Shown here: positions 8,032 through 16,030 of the stretch, piece after piece
Layout: every line of letters begins with the position of its first letter
Numbering within the stretch: position 1 is the stretch's first letter
Source of the DNA: 2-12-FULL-35-15 sp036386835
GTDB taxonomy: Bacteria > Bacteroidota > Bacteroidia > 2-12-FULL-35-15
Length of the DNA stretch: 64,000 bases
Reading direction: 5' to 3'
Assembly (NCBI GenBank): GCA_036386835.1
Contig: DASVUX010000054.1
Coordinates: 62,001 to 126,000, forward strand
Made by a program: the position numbers and the translations under genes
The notes under the pieces: model-generated
Databases searched by the model: none
The model's input: only the letters and a program-made list of their open reading frames with translations
Told to the model about the DNA's origin: nothing

Positions 8032-9114
8032 ATGATAAGTAATTGTTTAACATTTGAACAACTCCGGGCCTACTCAGCCAGCACTTTGAACCAAGCTGAA
8101 AGCGGTCGTTTCTATATGCACATTTCCTCCTGTGAATTGTGCGCCTGTGCGGTTAACGGGTTTACTGCCATTCCTTTTGCATCTGACGAACTTGTTGCCA
8201 TACATCGTGAGATTGATGCAAGAACTAATGCTGCGGCAGCAAACCCGTTAACTTTCGCCCGGGTAATTATTGTTGCCGTGTCCCTTTTATCTATAGCAGG
8301 CATAAGCATAATAACCAGTTCCATTTCATATACACCCTTGCCAGCTGTCAATAATCATGTTCCCGAATCAGTAAAACCCAATCCTCCGAAAAATGAAACG
8401 CAAAAAACATCTGAAGAAGAAATATCTGCTGCTGCAAAAACGTTTAAGAAAATAATCAGTGCGGTGCAGTACCAGAAGTTTGAACGCACAACAACTCCGG
8501 TTGAACAGCTTGATCTCATCAAACCCGGTAATATTATTGAATCTACGGTGGCGATGGTTGAAAATGATATTATAACCCCTCGTTACAATCCGGGTACGAT
8601 TTATATTTACGATCTTAAAGTGGCGGATTACAACAAGCTCTATTTCACTTCCGGCTCTCATTATGCCGATAATTTCAGGAGACATACCCCGGTTTTTAAA
8701 GAGAATGAAACCAGCCTGGATAACTCAACCGAGGAAATTCATATTGTAGCTGCCGACAGGATTCTTAAAAAAGGACTGGCAAGTTTTAATAGACAGGAAT
8801 TTGGGGCAGCGCTGGAGAATTTCGGTTTGCTCCTCGAAAATAATCCTGCGGATGTGAATGCACAGTTTTATTCTGCTCTTGCTTTTTACAACCTGGGTCG
8901 TATTGATAAAGCAGTTTCGGGTCTTGAGAAAGTCCTTGAGAATACGAACACTTCATTCTATCCTGAGGCGCAATGGTACCTGGCTCTTCTGAATATTAAA
9001 GCAGGAAATTTTGGGAATGCACGCTTAATTCTCGAAAGGATTGTTGCAGAAAAAGGCTTTTATGCCAGGAAAGCTGCGGATAAGCTTAAGTGGTTCGGAG
9101 CTGGGCGTTCCTAG
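8032..9114 (+). CDS. Zinc-finger anti-sigma-like membrane protein with TPR domain
   Basis: 360 residues. Cytoplasmic N-terminus with a HxxxCxxC zinc-binding motif (HISSCELC, residues about 26-33), as in ZAS anti-sigma factors. One transmembrane helix follows (about 78-98). The extracytoplasmic region has a disordered linker and C-terminal TPRs (about 240-350). Being translated with the sigma factor, it probably tethers and inhibits it, with the TPR part as a sensor or partner-binding domain. Its end overlaps the convergent aldehyde dehydrogenase by 4 bases. Confidence 0.78.
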   Translation: MISNCLTFEQLRAYSASTLNQAESGRFYMHISSCELCACAVNGFTAIPFASDELVAIHREIDARTNAAAANPLTFARVIIVAVSLLSIAGISIITSSISYTPLPAVNNHVPESVKPNPPKNETQKTSEEEISAAAKTFKKIISAVQYQKFERTTTPVEQLDLIKPGNIIESTVAMVENDIITPRYNPGTIYIYDLKVADYNKLYFTSGSHYADNFRRHTPVFKENETSLDNSTEEIHIVAADRILKKGLASFNRQEFGAALENFGLLLENNPADVNAQFYSALAFYNLGRIDKAVSGLEKVLENTNTSFYPEAQWYLALLNIKAGNFGNARLILERIVAEKGFYARKAADKLKWFGAGRS

Positions 9115-10523
9115 CGAACCAGGATCCTTGCTTCCATCATATCAAGGATTGCGTACCTGATACCTTCACGGCCTTGTCCTGAATCCTTGATGCCGCCATA
9201 AGGCATGTGATCAACGCGGAAAGCGGGGGTATCATTTACTATCACCCCGCCCGTTTCAATATTGTTAAAAGCTTCATCGATCTCTCTTGCATTATTCGTA
9301 AAAACACCTGCCTGTAACCCGAATGATGAATCATTCACGTTTGTTATAGCTTCTTCGAAGGTCTTGTATTTTTCTATGATCACCACCGGCCCGAAAACTT
9401 CTTCAGAGCAGACTTTCATCTCTATGGCTGTGTTTGTCATTACCGTGGGAGAGAGGAACGAACCATTCCTTATGCCCCCGCACAATACTTTTGCTCCAAG
9501 CGCCACTGCTTCCCTGATCCAGCTTTCCACACGAACGGCATTATTCTCATCGATCATGTGAGAAACATCAGTTCCGGGATCTGAGGGGTTTCCTTGTTTT
9601 AGTTTTTCAACAGATGCGCAGAATGCACCAGTGAACTTATCAAAGATACTTTCGTGGACGAAAAAACGCTGTGCATGGATACAGATCTGGCCGCTGTATG
9701 CAAAACCTGCGATGATGCATTTAGGCAAGGCGGTTTCAAGATCTGCGCTTTCCGTAATTATAACTGCGGCATTTCCGCCAAGTTCCAAGACTGTTTTTTT
9801 CTTTCCTGCATTCCTTTTCATTTCCCATCCAACCAATGGCGAGCCGGTAAATGAAAGTAATTTGAAACGTTCATCTGTTACAAGCTGGTTACCTGTCTTT
9901 CTATCCATTGGCAGTATTGAAACCGCGCCTTTTGGAAGATCAGTGCCATCAATGATCTTCGCCAATTCGAGTGTTGAAAGCGGAGTGGAAGAAGCCGGCT
10001 TTAATATGATCGGACAGCCGGCAGCAATTGCAGGAGCTATTTTATGCACAGCCAGGTTTAACGGGAAATTAAAAGGGGCAATTCCAGCTATGAGACCTAT
10101 CGGGAAATATTTTACGAACCCTTCTTTTCCTTCACCAGCCGGTGTCCAGTCAAGCGACAAATATTCTTTAGGCAGGCGTTTCGATTCTTCAGCTGCAATT
10201 ATAAATGTTTGCACTGCCCTGTCAACTTCAGCAAGGGCATACCGGATGGGTTTGGCCGATTCCATCATTAATATCCCTGCGAGATGCTTCCGCTTGTCTT
10301 TTATTTCGGATGCGATCTGCATCAGGATTCCGTACCTTTTATAGGAAGGCAGATCTCTCATCATGCTTTTTACGCTTTCAGCTTTTTTAATAGCTGTTTC
10401 CAATTCATTTCCGGAAGCCAGGTAAGTTTCTGCGAAGATATTCCCGCTGAATGGATTTTTTACCAGGAGTTTTTGGGCGGTTTCAACAAATGTTCCCGCA
10501 AGATAGATCGTGTATTGCTGCAT
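9111..10523 (-). CDS. NAD(P)-dependent aldehyde dehydrogenase, last gene of the dlt-like operon
   Basis: 470 residues from ATG 10521-10523, chosen because the family N-terminus (MQQYTIYLAGTFV) begins there and a longer start would run into the upstream gene. Rossmann region with PFNFPLNLAVHKIAPAIAAG and LKPASSTPLS, general-base Glu in VLELGGNAAV, catalytic Cys in GQICIHAQR, and C-terminal EEVFGPVVI and NDTPAFRVDHMPYGG. It oxidises an aldehyde to an acid; the substrate is unknown. It lies 25 bases after dltA on the same strand, so it may supply the acid that DltA activates. That link is inference. Confidence 0.87.
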   Translation of the reverse strand: MQQYTIYLAGTFVETAQKLLVKNPFSGNIFAETYLASGNELETAIKKAESVKSMMRDLPSYKRYGILMQIASEIKDKRKHLAGILMMESAKPIRYALAEVDRAVQTFIIAAEESKRLPKEYLSLDWTPAGEGKEGFVKYFPIGLIAGIAPFNFPLNLAVHKIAPAIAAGCPIILKPASSTPLSTLELAKIIDGTDLPKGAVSILPMDRKTGNQLVTDERFKLLSFTGSPLVGWEMKRNAGKKKTVLELGGNAAVIITESADLETALPKCIIAGFAYSGQICIHAQRFFVHESIFDKFTGAFCASVEKLKQGNPSDPGTDVSHMIDENNAVRVESWIREAVALGAKVLCGGIRNGSFLSPTVMTNTAIEMKVCSEEVFGPVVIIEKYKTFEEAITNVNDSSFGLQAGVFTNNAREIDEAFNNIETGGVIVNDTPAFRVDHMPYGGIKDSGQGREGIRYAILDMMEARILVR

Positions 10524-10548
10524 CAGAAATGAGATTACTGGAAAATAA

Positions 10549-12060
10549 TTATGAGCCGGTCTGAGCAAAAAGGTAATCTGCTATAAGCTTATTCTTATCT
10601 ATTTTATGGCTCGTGCTGTGAGGGAACTCGGGAACAATAACGATGTCTCCGGGGATCATATAATAAGGCAGTGCTTTTTCGAGGAAGGCGATCAGCCGGT
10701 CTTTTAAGGATACCTGGGATGTTTCAGCCTTCAGTGTCACAAAACTGATGAGTTTCTTTACTTCATTATTTCTTTTCAAAGGAACCGTAACTGCATCATT
10801 GATTAATTCATGCGTGCAGATAACATTGCTGATCTCATTCAGTTCGATGCGGAAGCCATGCATTTTTACCTGGTCATCATTGCGCCCGAGATAAAAAAGC
10901 ATATCATCCTCGTAATACGCAAGATCACCGGTTTTAAATGCCCGCTTGCCATTATGAATAAAGAATTTTTGTTTATTGAATTCTTCATTTTTAAAATAAC
11001 CGGTTGAAACGTGATCGCCCACAATGATCAGTTCGCCTTCTCTGGATTCTGCAAAGATTTTTTCGATAAGGAGCTCACTGCCTGGCATCGGATAACCTAT
11101 GGGCAGTGCAGGGTACTTACTGATCGTTTCTCCGGTTATTTCTACAAGCGTTGTAACAATAGTTGCTTCAGTAGGGCCGTAAGCATTCAGGATCCTTGAG
11201 CTCTTGAAATTTGTTTTAAGAATGCTGCAGGTGCGCCCCGGTAATTCCTCACCCATAAAAAGAAATGTTTTAATTGAGGGAAGGTTTTCCGACTTGAAAT
11301 CCGGGTGCCGCAGAAATAAGAATGCGAATGAAGGAGTAGAGGTCCAGGCGCTGCATTTATAATCCCGGAGCCGCTTAATGAATGAAGCCTGGTCTTTTAC
11401 AACTTCGGTAGAGTTAAGCACAAGGCTGCCGCCCAGAATAAATGAATTGAGGATGTCACAAAGGGAAACATCAAAGGTAAATGGTGCCTGGTTCATAAAT
11501 ACATCACCTGATGAAAACCCAAAGTCCTTAGTTGCCCATTCGGAAAAAGTAAGAATGGAATTCCTTGTGATCTGTACACCTTTTGGCTCACCTGTAGAAC
11601 CGGAAGTGAACATAATGTATTGCAAAGGATCTTCCGTGCTGCCATAAACCCTGTCTGTAAAATCGGGTGTTGAGTAAACAGTCGTGATGAATTTATTGCT
11701 GATGCTTACAGGCATGTCGATGCCCGGATGCTCATCAGTGCAATTAATGATGATCTGCGATCCTGTCTTTTCAATGATTTTTTTGATCCGGTCAACGGGA
11801 TATATCTTATCAATGGGGATGTAAGTGGTTCCCGAATGTAAGCAGGCAAGGATTGCCAAAGGGAAAAAATGCTCTTTGTGGCCATAAATTATAACCGGGT
11901 GGCCCTGGGGAATACCGATCTGTCTGAATGCTTCACAAAGCTGCACGGTTCTCTCCTTCAGTTCCTTCCAGTTGATATCCAGGTCGCTTCCCGCAATTGC
12001 AATTTTTAAGGGCTCTGAATCAGCTTCAATAAATTCTCTCTTGTTAAGGTCGTATCTCAT
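10549..12060 (-). CDS. dltA: DltA-like amino acid:carrier-protein adenylating ligase
   Basis: 503 residues of the ANL superfamily. P-loop-like motif FTSGSTGEPKGV (151-162), amine-binding Asp197 in FTFDVS, TSTPSF (240-245), GEELP (270-274), NAYGPTEAT, TGDLAYYEDD, GRNDDQVKMHGFRIELNEI and C-terminal lysine region HKIDKNK. This order and the near-identical residue numbering match Bacillus DltA, which adenylates D-alanine and loads it onto DltC. The residue equivalent to the Bacillus pocket Cys269 is Met269 here, so the acyl substrate may differ. Four bases separate it from dltB. Confidence 0.82.
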   Translation of the reverse strand: MRYDLNKREFIEADSEPLKIAIAGSDLDINWKELKERTVQLCEAFRQIGIPQGHPVIIYGHKEHFFPLAILACLHSGTTYIPIDKIYPVDRIKKIIEKTGSQIIINCTDEHPGIDMPVSISNKFITTVYSTPDFTDRVYGSTEDPLQYIMFTSGSTGEPKGVQITRNSILTFSEWATKDFGFSSGDVFMNQAPFTFDVSLCDILNSFILGGSLVLNSTEVVKDQASFIKRLRDYKCSAWTSTPSFAFLFLRHPDFKSENLPSIKTFLFMGEELPGRTCSILKTNFKSSRILNAYGPTEATIVTTLVEITGETISKYPALPIGYPMPGSELLIEKIFAESREGELIIVGDHVSTGYFKNEEFNKQKFFIHNGKRAFKTGDLAYYEDDMLFYLGRNDDQVKMHGFRIELNEISNVICTHELINDAVTVPLKRNNEVKKLISFVTLKAETSQVSLKDRLIAFLEKALPYYMIPGDIVIVPEFPHSTSHKIDKNKLIADYLFAQTGS

Positions 12061-12063
12061 CTT

Positions 12064-13227
12064 TTATATTAAAGGACATCTGCCGCTGAAAACATATAAG
12101 GCTATCGCTACTAAATTAAACATAATAAATATGCTGATAATTTTAATTATACGCGGGTCCATGTTTCCAAAAACAACATCACGGCCTTTCTTTTTGCATT
12201 CAACCACATAGGTATTATGAATTACAGAATATAATCCGAATAAAAAACCGCTTAGGATATAATTGAACTTAAAACCATTCCAGCATCCCATTAGGACAAA
12301 GGTTAAAAGCAGCGCAATGTTCTGTCTTGTTAAGGGATATTTCTTCAGACTTTTTTTCCGGCTGAAAAACATGTAAAGCGGTGTGAAGAAATATTCTTTC
12401 AGCCAGTCGCCAAGACTGATATGAAACCTTCGCCAGAAATCCTGTGGGTTGGCCGATAGGAAAGGATTGCTGAAGTTCACCGGGACATTCATTCCCATTA
12501 GCTTTCCTATTCCCAGGGCCATAAATGAATATCCAGCGAAATCAAAAAACAGGTAAAAGTAATACGCATACATGTTAGCGGCCATATCAGCGGGAACGGT
12601 GCTTTCATGAGAGAACTGTCCCATCCAGTAACGATCAACCGCCTCGGCCAGAACATACTTAAAGGCGAGGCCTTTTACAAAGGCATTTATACCAATGATG
12701 GTATTTCCGGAATTCATATTTGAAAACCCAGTTGACTGGGAAGCTTTAAAACGTGAGTGCTTCTCAATCGGCCCGATTAGCAATGTAGGGGTAAATGAAA
12801 GAAAATTGAAATAGGTTACGAAGTCAGTTATTTTCTCCCCGGGTGCTTTGTCCATATAATATCCTACGATGCGGAAGCTTGCGTAGGAAAGGCCTGCAAA
12901 AGAAATGATATTGTTGAGTTCATAAGGATGGAAATGGAAGCGGATATCGAATTTAACAAGCAGCATGGGAAGCAAAAGGATAATTATCCCGGCAAGTTTT
13001 GATTTAATTTTAATTACATCTGAGAGCAGGTACGTTACAGCATAAGCAAACATAATAAGCAAAAGAAAATGGTACGGCTGGGGATAAACAACAGCCAGGA
13101 AAACGAGGTTTAAAACTCCCTGAGCATATTTGTAGTATGCATCCTTCAGTAAAAATTTAGTTCCCCAAAGCACTCCAATGAAGAGTGCCATGATAATGAA
13201 AAATTCAAAGGAACTGAAAGGTAACAT
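12064..13227 (-). CDS. dltB: DltB-like MBOAT membrane protein with altered catalytic residue
   Basis: 387 residues, about eleven hydrophobic segments, with MBOAT landmarks: LSFTPTLLIGPIEK (143-156), FYLFFDFAGYSFMALGIGKLMG (224-245), NPQDFWRRFHISLGDWLKEY (260-279) and LMGCWNG (312-318). In DltB the first His (His269 here) is kept. The invariant catalytic His of the WHG motif is replaced by Asn317 (codon AAT at 12277-12279). DltB passes the acyl group from carrier protein across the membrane. Three bases separate it from the DltX-like gene. Family assignment is firm; activity is uncertain. Confidence 0.85.
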   Translation of the reverse strand: MLPFSSFEFFIIMALFIGVLWGTKFLLKDAYYKYAQGVLNLVFLAVVYPQPYHFLLLIMFAYAVTYLLSDVIKIKSKLAGIIILLLPMLLVKFDIRFHFHPYELNNIISFAGLSYASFRIVGYYMDKAPGEKITDFVTYFNFLSFTPTLLIGPIEKHSRFKASQSTGFSNMNSGNTIIGINAFVKGLAFKYVLAEAVDRYWMGQFSHESTVPADMAANMYAYYFYLFFDFAGYSFMALGIGKLMGMNVPVNFSNPFLSANPQDFWRRFHISLGDWLKEYFFTPLYMFFSRKKSLKKYPLTRQNIALLLTFVLMGCWNGFKFNYILSGFLFGLYSVIHNTYVVECKKKGRDVVFGNMDPRIIKIISIFIMFNLVAIALYVFSGRCPLI

Positions 13228-13230
13228 AGG

Positions 13231-13380
13231 TTAAAATTGCTGGTAAACAAAAGCGGCAGAAGACCTGGTTGAATTATTGGGGTGATTGTTCCACGGTGAA
13301 TAGAGATAATACAATGCAAAAGAGATCGCAGTATATATTATAAGATTCCTGAAAAATATTCCGGGGTTCTTTGTTTTCAT
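13231..13380 (-). CDS. dltX: DltX-like single-span microprotein
   Basis: 49 codons from ATG 13378-13380 to TAA 13231-13233. The start overlaps the dltD stop as ATGA, a sign of translational coupling. Basic N-terminus (MKTKNPGIFFRN), one transmembrane helix (about 11-29), a polar Asn/Ser-rich stretch and the C-terminus AFVYQQF. Gram-positive DltX is likewise about 50 residues, one helix, and ends in FIYNEF, whose Tyr has been proposed to carry the acyl group between DltB and DltD; Tyr46 is the counterpart. The position between dltD and dltB and the motif together support the call. Confidence 0.82.
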   Translation of the reverse strand: MKTKNPGIFFRNLIIYTAISFALYYLYSPWNNHPNNSTRSSAAFVYQQF

Positions 13381-14570
13381 TTTTCCAGTTTATATGTTTC
13401 CACGATGAAACGGTTTACTTTATGCCATCCATGATCACTCAGGTGCATAATATCCTTCAACGTGCCTTTTTCATACTGCGATGTGGCTGTTACCCATAAA
13501 TTCAGCAGGTTATAATCTGCTTCAGTAACCGTCTTTGTCATTTCCGATATTAGCGGGTCAGCTTCCTGCAGATTAGTATAGTAGTATGGATTCATCGGGA
13601 GGATAATGAAAGATGCATCCGCTTCATTCTCTTTTAATAACCTGATCAGCATTCCCAGGTCCTGCATCTCATAATTATATTTAGCGGGACCGATCTTTAT
13701 TTTACTTGTGTTGCCTTTGATATGCTCTGAAAAATAATCATCATTGATTCCCCATGTGTTATTAGTCATGTTTTTCAGGCTCTCATTCTTAGTAAGTGTA
13801 AGCAGGCTGTCCCAATTAATATTGCGGTCCTCAGCTTCCGGTTTGGTCCGTTTAACACTGCTGCGGATAAATGGATCAGGACGGATCCTGGATTTAATGG
13901 AAAAAAGCATTCTGTCAGCCATAATTAAGGGTGCATATAACCCGCAATGAAGAATGCTTTTTGAAGACTCATGTTCGAAATGCATTTGCCGGAGGGCGAA
14001 AGAAGGAGAGGTGAAATCGCTGAACATGTCAGATACACGTTTGTTCTCATATCTTTCAAAATCGTTTTCCGGGTTATTCTGCACAATCCGGTTCAGGAAA
14101 TTCTCTGAATTGAATTCAAGGAATACGGGTGATGCAGTGCCGGCAGCTTCTTTCGAAAGGAACCACATTGGAGAAAGAATGATAACAATCCGTGCATCTT
14201 TCAGCCTGTCGCTATTGGCAAGTAACTGAGAATATATTGAAAAGCACTGGTTGCCGGCATGGCCAACGGCTTTTACCTTTGTGTTATAATTTCCTGAAAT
14301 GAAATTATAGGGACTGGCCGGTGATTCACCCGTAAGCTCGGAGGAGCCAAGAAGAAAAATATTGCTATACTTATCATTGTCCTGCAGGAACTGGTCTTCA
14401 TAGATCTTATTCCCACTGAAACTTTCAATAAATGTAAACTCTCCGGCCGGCTGAAGACTTTCCGTTTGAGGAAACAGCTGTGCGTTTATGGAAGAGCTGG
14501 TTGCGGAATAATAAACGGCAAAAACGGATAAAAGAGCAGGGAGAATGTATGCAAGTAATACCTGCTTCAT
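13377..14570 (-). CDS. dltD: DltD-like SGNH-type acyl-transfer protein
   Basis: 397 residues from ATG 14568-14570 (a TTG one codon earlier is possible). An N-terminal transmembrane anchor (about 5-22) is followed by an extracytoplasmic domain with the nucleophile motif GSSELTG (75-81), block GHAGNQCFSIYSQLL, and a C-terminal Asp/His motif DIMHLSDHGWHKVNRF like the DltD DxxHL..GW signature. DltD performs the last transfer of the acyl group to the acceptor polymer outside the membrane. It begins 3 bases after dltC and ends in ATGA overlap with dltX. Confidence 0.83.
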   Translation of the reverse strand: MKQVLLAYILPALLSVFAVYYSATSSSINAQLFPQTESLQPAGEFTFIESFSGNKIYEDQFLQDNDKYSNIFLLGSSELTGESPASPYNFISGNYNTKVKAVGHAGNQCFSIYSQLLANSDRLKDARIVIILSPMWFLSKEAAGTASPVFLEFNSENFLNRIVQNNPENDFERYENKRVSDMFSDFTSPSFALRQMHFEHESSKSILHCGLYAPLIMADRMLFSIKSRIRPDPFIRSSVKRTKPEAEDRNINWDSLLTLTKNESLKNMTNNTWGINDDYFSEHIKGNTSKIKIGPAKYNYEMQDLGMLIRLLKENEADASFIILPMNPYYYTNLQEADPLISEMTKTVTEADYNLLNLWVTATSQYEKGTLKDIMHLSDHGWHKVNRFIVETYKLEK

Positions 14571-14573
14571 CAA

Positions 14574-14801
14574 TCAGATGGAGTTGATGGTTTGAATGAT
14601 CTTATCAATGCTGTCGAAATTATCATCATTGATCAGGTGCTGAGGGATCTGCTTTCCTGTTTTTTCCTCAATAGAAACAATTATATCGATCATGGTAATG
14701 GAATCGAGCAATTTTGAATGGATAAGGGATTCATCAAAGCTTACCTTTCTGAAAGCTACGTTTACGATCTCACTTTGAATAAAACTCTTAAGGTCTTCCA
14801 T
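14574..14801 (-). CDS. dltC: DltC-like acyl carrier protein
   Basis: 75 residues, acidic four-helix carrier protein with the phosphopantetheine attachment serine in LLDSITMIDI (Ser34). The following helix II (IDIIVSIEEKTG) matches carrier proteins of the DltC group. It would hold the amino acid activated by DltA as a thioester. It is the first gene of the operon, about 100 bases from the divergent EamA gene, so the operon promoter should lie in 14802-14897. Confidence 0.85.
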   Translation of the reverse strand: MEDLKSFIQSEIVNVAFRKVSFDESLIHSKLLDSITMIDIIVSIEEKTGKQIPQHLINDDNFDSIDKIIQTINSI

Positions 14802-14897
14802 TTATTAAAAGGCGGTATGGTGCAAAGATAATGTTTTTCATCATGTTTAATCCTGCCTCTGCCACAAAACCTTATCTTTACTGCTTAATTTTCTGAA

Positions 14898-15800
14898 TTG
14901 AGCACAAAAGCCCTGAACTGGATTATATTAATAGTGCTGGCCCTTACATGGGGCAGCTCCTTTATTTTAATGAAGCGCGGAATGGATGTTTATTCCAGCA
15001 GCGAGGTTGCGGCTTTAAGGATCTTTATAGCGTTCCTGTTTTTATCGCCTTTGATGTTCCGGCATATAAAAAAGCCTTTGCTAAAGCACTGGAAAGGATT
15101 CCTAGGCATGGGAGTGCTGGGAAATTTTATACCGGCCTTTCTTTTCACTAAGGCAGAAACAGGTATCAGCAGCTCACTCACCGGCATGCTGAATTCATTA
15201 ACTCCATTATTCACCCTTCTTCTGGGTGTGATTTTATTCAGGACAAAAACACGGCTGGTGAATGCGATCGGGATAATGATCGGTTTTGTTGGTGCCATTG
15301 GTTTGCTGACGGTAGGAAAAAGTGAAGACATGAATAACAATCTGCTGTTTGGCTTTTATGTTGTTCTTGCTACCATCTGCTACGCATTGAGTGTGAATAT
15401 CATTAAGCGCGACCTTGGAGAAGTGAATTCTGTGACAGCTACGGTTTGGGCAATGCTCTTTATCGGGCCGATGGCAGGGATCTACCTCTTTGGTTTTACT
15501 GATTTCACCGAAAAGTTTGGCACTCATCCGGGGGCAATGACAAGTCTGGGGTACGTGAGTATCCTGGCAATTTTCGGCACCGCACTGTCCGTTATCGTTT
15601 TTAATGTGCTGATCCGCAATACGAATGCGCTTTTTGCCTCGTCTGTGACTTATCTTATCCCGGTGGTTGCTATGTTCTGGGGCGTTTTTGACGGGGAGGA
15701 TGTGCAACTTCTTCATTTTCTGTGGATTGGGTTAATATTGTTAGGTGTGTACCTGGTTAATAAAAAGGTTGCAGCCCCTGTATCCGTACCGGAAACATAG
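14898..15800 (+). CDS. EamA/DMT-family permease
   Basis: 300 residues, about ten transmembrane helices in two EamA repeats. The first begins WIILIVLALTWGSSFILMKRG; the second begins after about 150 (LLFGFYVVLATICYALSVNIIKR) and ends VYLVNKK. Drug/metabolite-transporter family exporters move small metabolites or amino acids; the substrate is not predictable. Start is TTG 14898, with no upstream ATG in frame. It is divergent from the dlt-like operon. Confidence 0.88.
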   Translation: MSTKALNWIILIVLALTWGSSFILMKRGMDVYSSSEVAALRIFIAFLFLSPLMFRHIKKPLLKHWKGFLGMGVLGNFIPAFLFTKAETGISSSLTGMLNSLTPLFTLLLGVILFRTKTRLVNAIGIMIGFVGAIGLLTVGKSEDMNNNLLFGFYVVLATICYALSVNIIKRDLGEVNSVTATVWAMLFIGPMAGIYLFGFTDFTEKFGTHPGAMTSLGYVSILAIFGTALSVIVFNVLIRNTNALFASSVTYLIPVVAMFWGVFDGEDVQLLHFLWIGLILLGVYLVNKKVAAPVSVPET

Positions 15801-15806
15801 ATGTTC

Positions 15807-15906
15807 GTCATTCCGTGCTCCGACACGGAATCTTCTATTATGAGGCAAGAGAAGGCCTGCACACCGGAACATTGAGGATAGATGCTGTGTTGTGGCACGG
15901 TATGAC
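15807..15906. repeat. 100-bp MITE-like palindromic intergenic element
   Basis: The left end reads GTCATTCCGTGC..ACACGG and the complement of the right end reads GTCATACCGTGC..ACACAG, giving about 25 bases of similar terminal inverted repeats. The left terminus also folds on itself (ATTCCGTG-CTCCGA-CACGGAAT). It carries no ORF. Similar GTCATTCCGTGC words occur as dispersed repeats in many bacterial genomes. It lies between eamA and the rplU promoter. Confidence 0.55.
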
Positions 15907-15947
15907 TAGTAAACAGGGTGAATAAATAGAAAAAAAGTGTTGAAATC

Positions 15948-15978
15948 TTTGTCAATTCTAAATAATTCCTTAATTTCG
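15948..15978 (+). promoter_or_regulatory. Promoter of the rplU-rpmA operon
   Basis: TTTG (15948-15951), a 19-base spacer and TAATTTCG (15971-15978, one mismatch to TAnnTTTG) lie 52 bases upstream of rplU. Confidence 0.6.
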
Positions 15979-15983
15979 TGCCC

Positions 15984-16002
15984 CCAAGTAAAAATTGCTT
16001 GG
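15984..16002 (+). promoter_or_regulatory. Leader hairpin upstream of rplU
   Basis: CCAAG, nine bases, CTTGG form a small stem in the predicted 5' UTR, 28 bases before the rplU start. Ribosomal protein leaders often carry autoregulatory structures. The stem is short, so this is only a candidate. Confidence 0.35.
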
Positions 16003-16030
16003 TAGTATTATTAATATTAAACCCTATAAA

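Noticed and set aside
10524..10568. Longer N-terminus for the aldehyde dehydrogenase
   Set aside because: It would overlap the dltA 3' end, and the family N-terminus starts at ATG 10521-10523.
15810..15831. Hairpin after eamA as its terminator
   Set aside because: There is no T-run after the stem, and the stem is one end of a 100-bp palindromic element.
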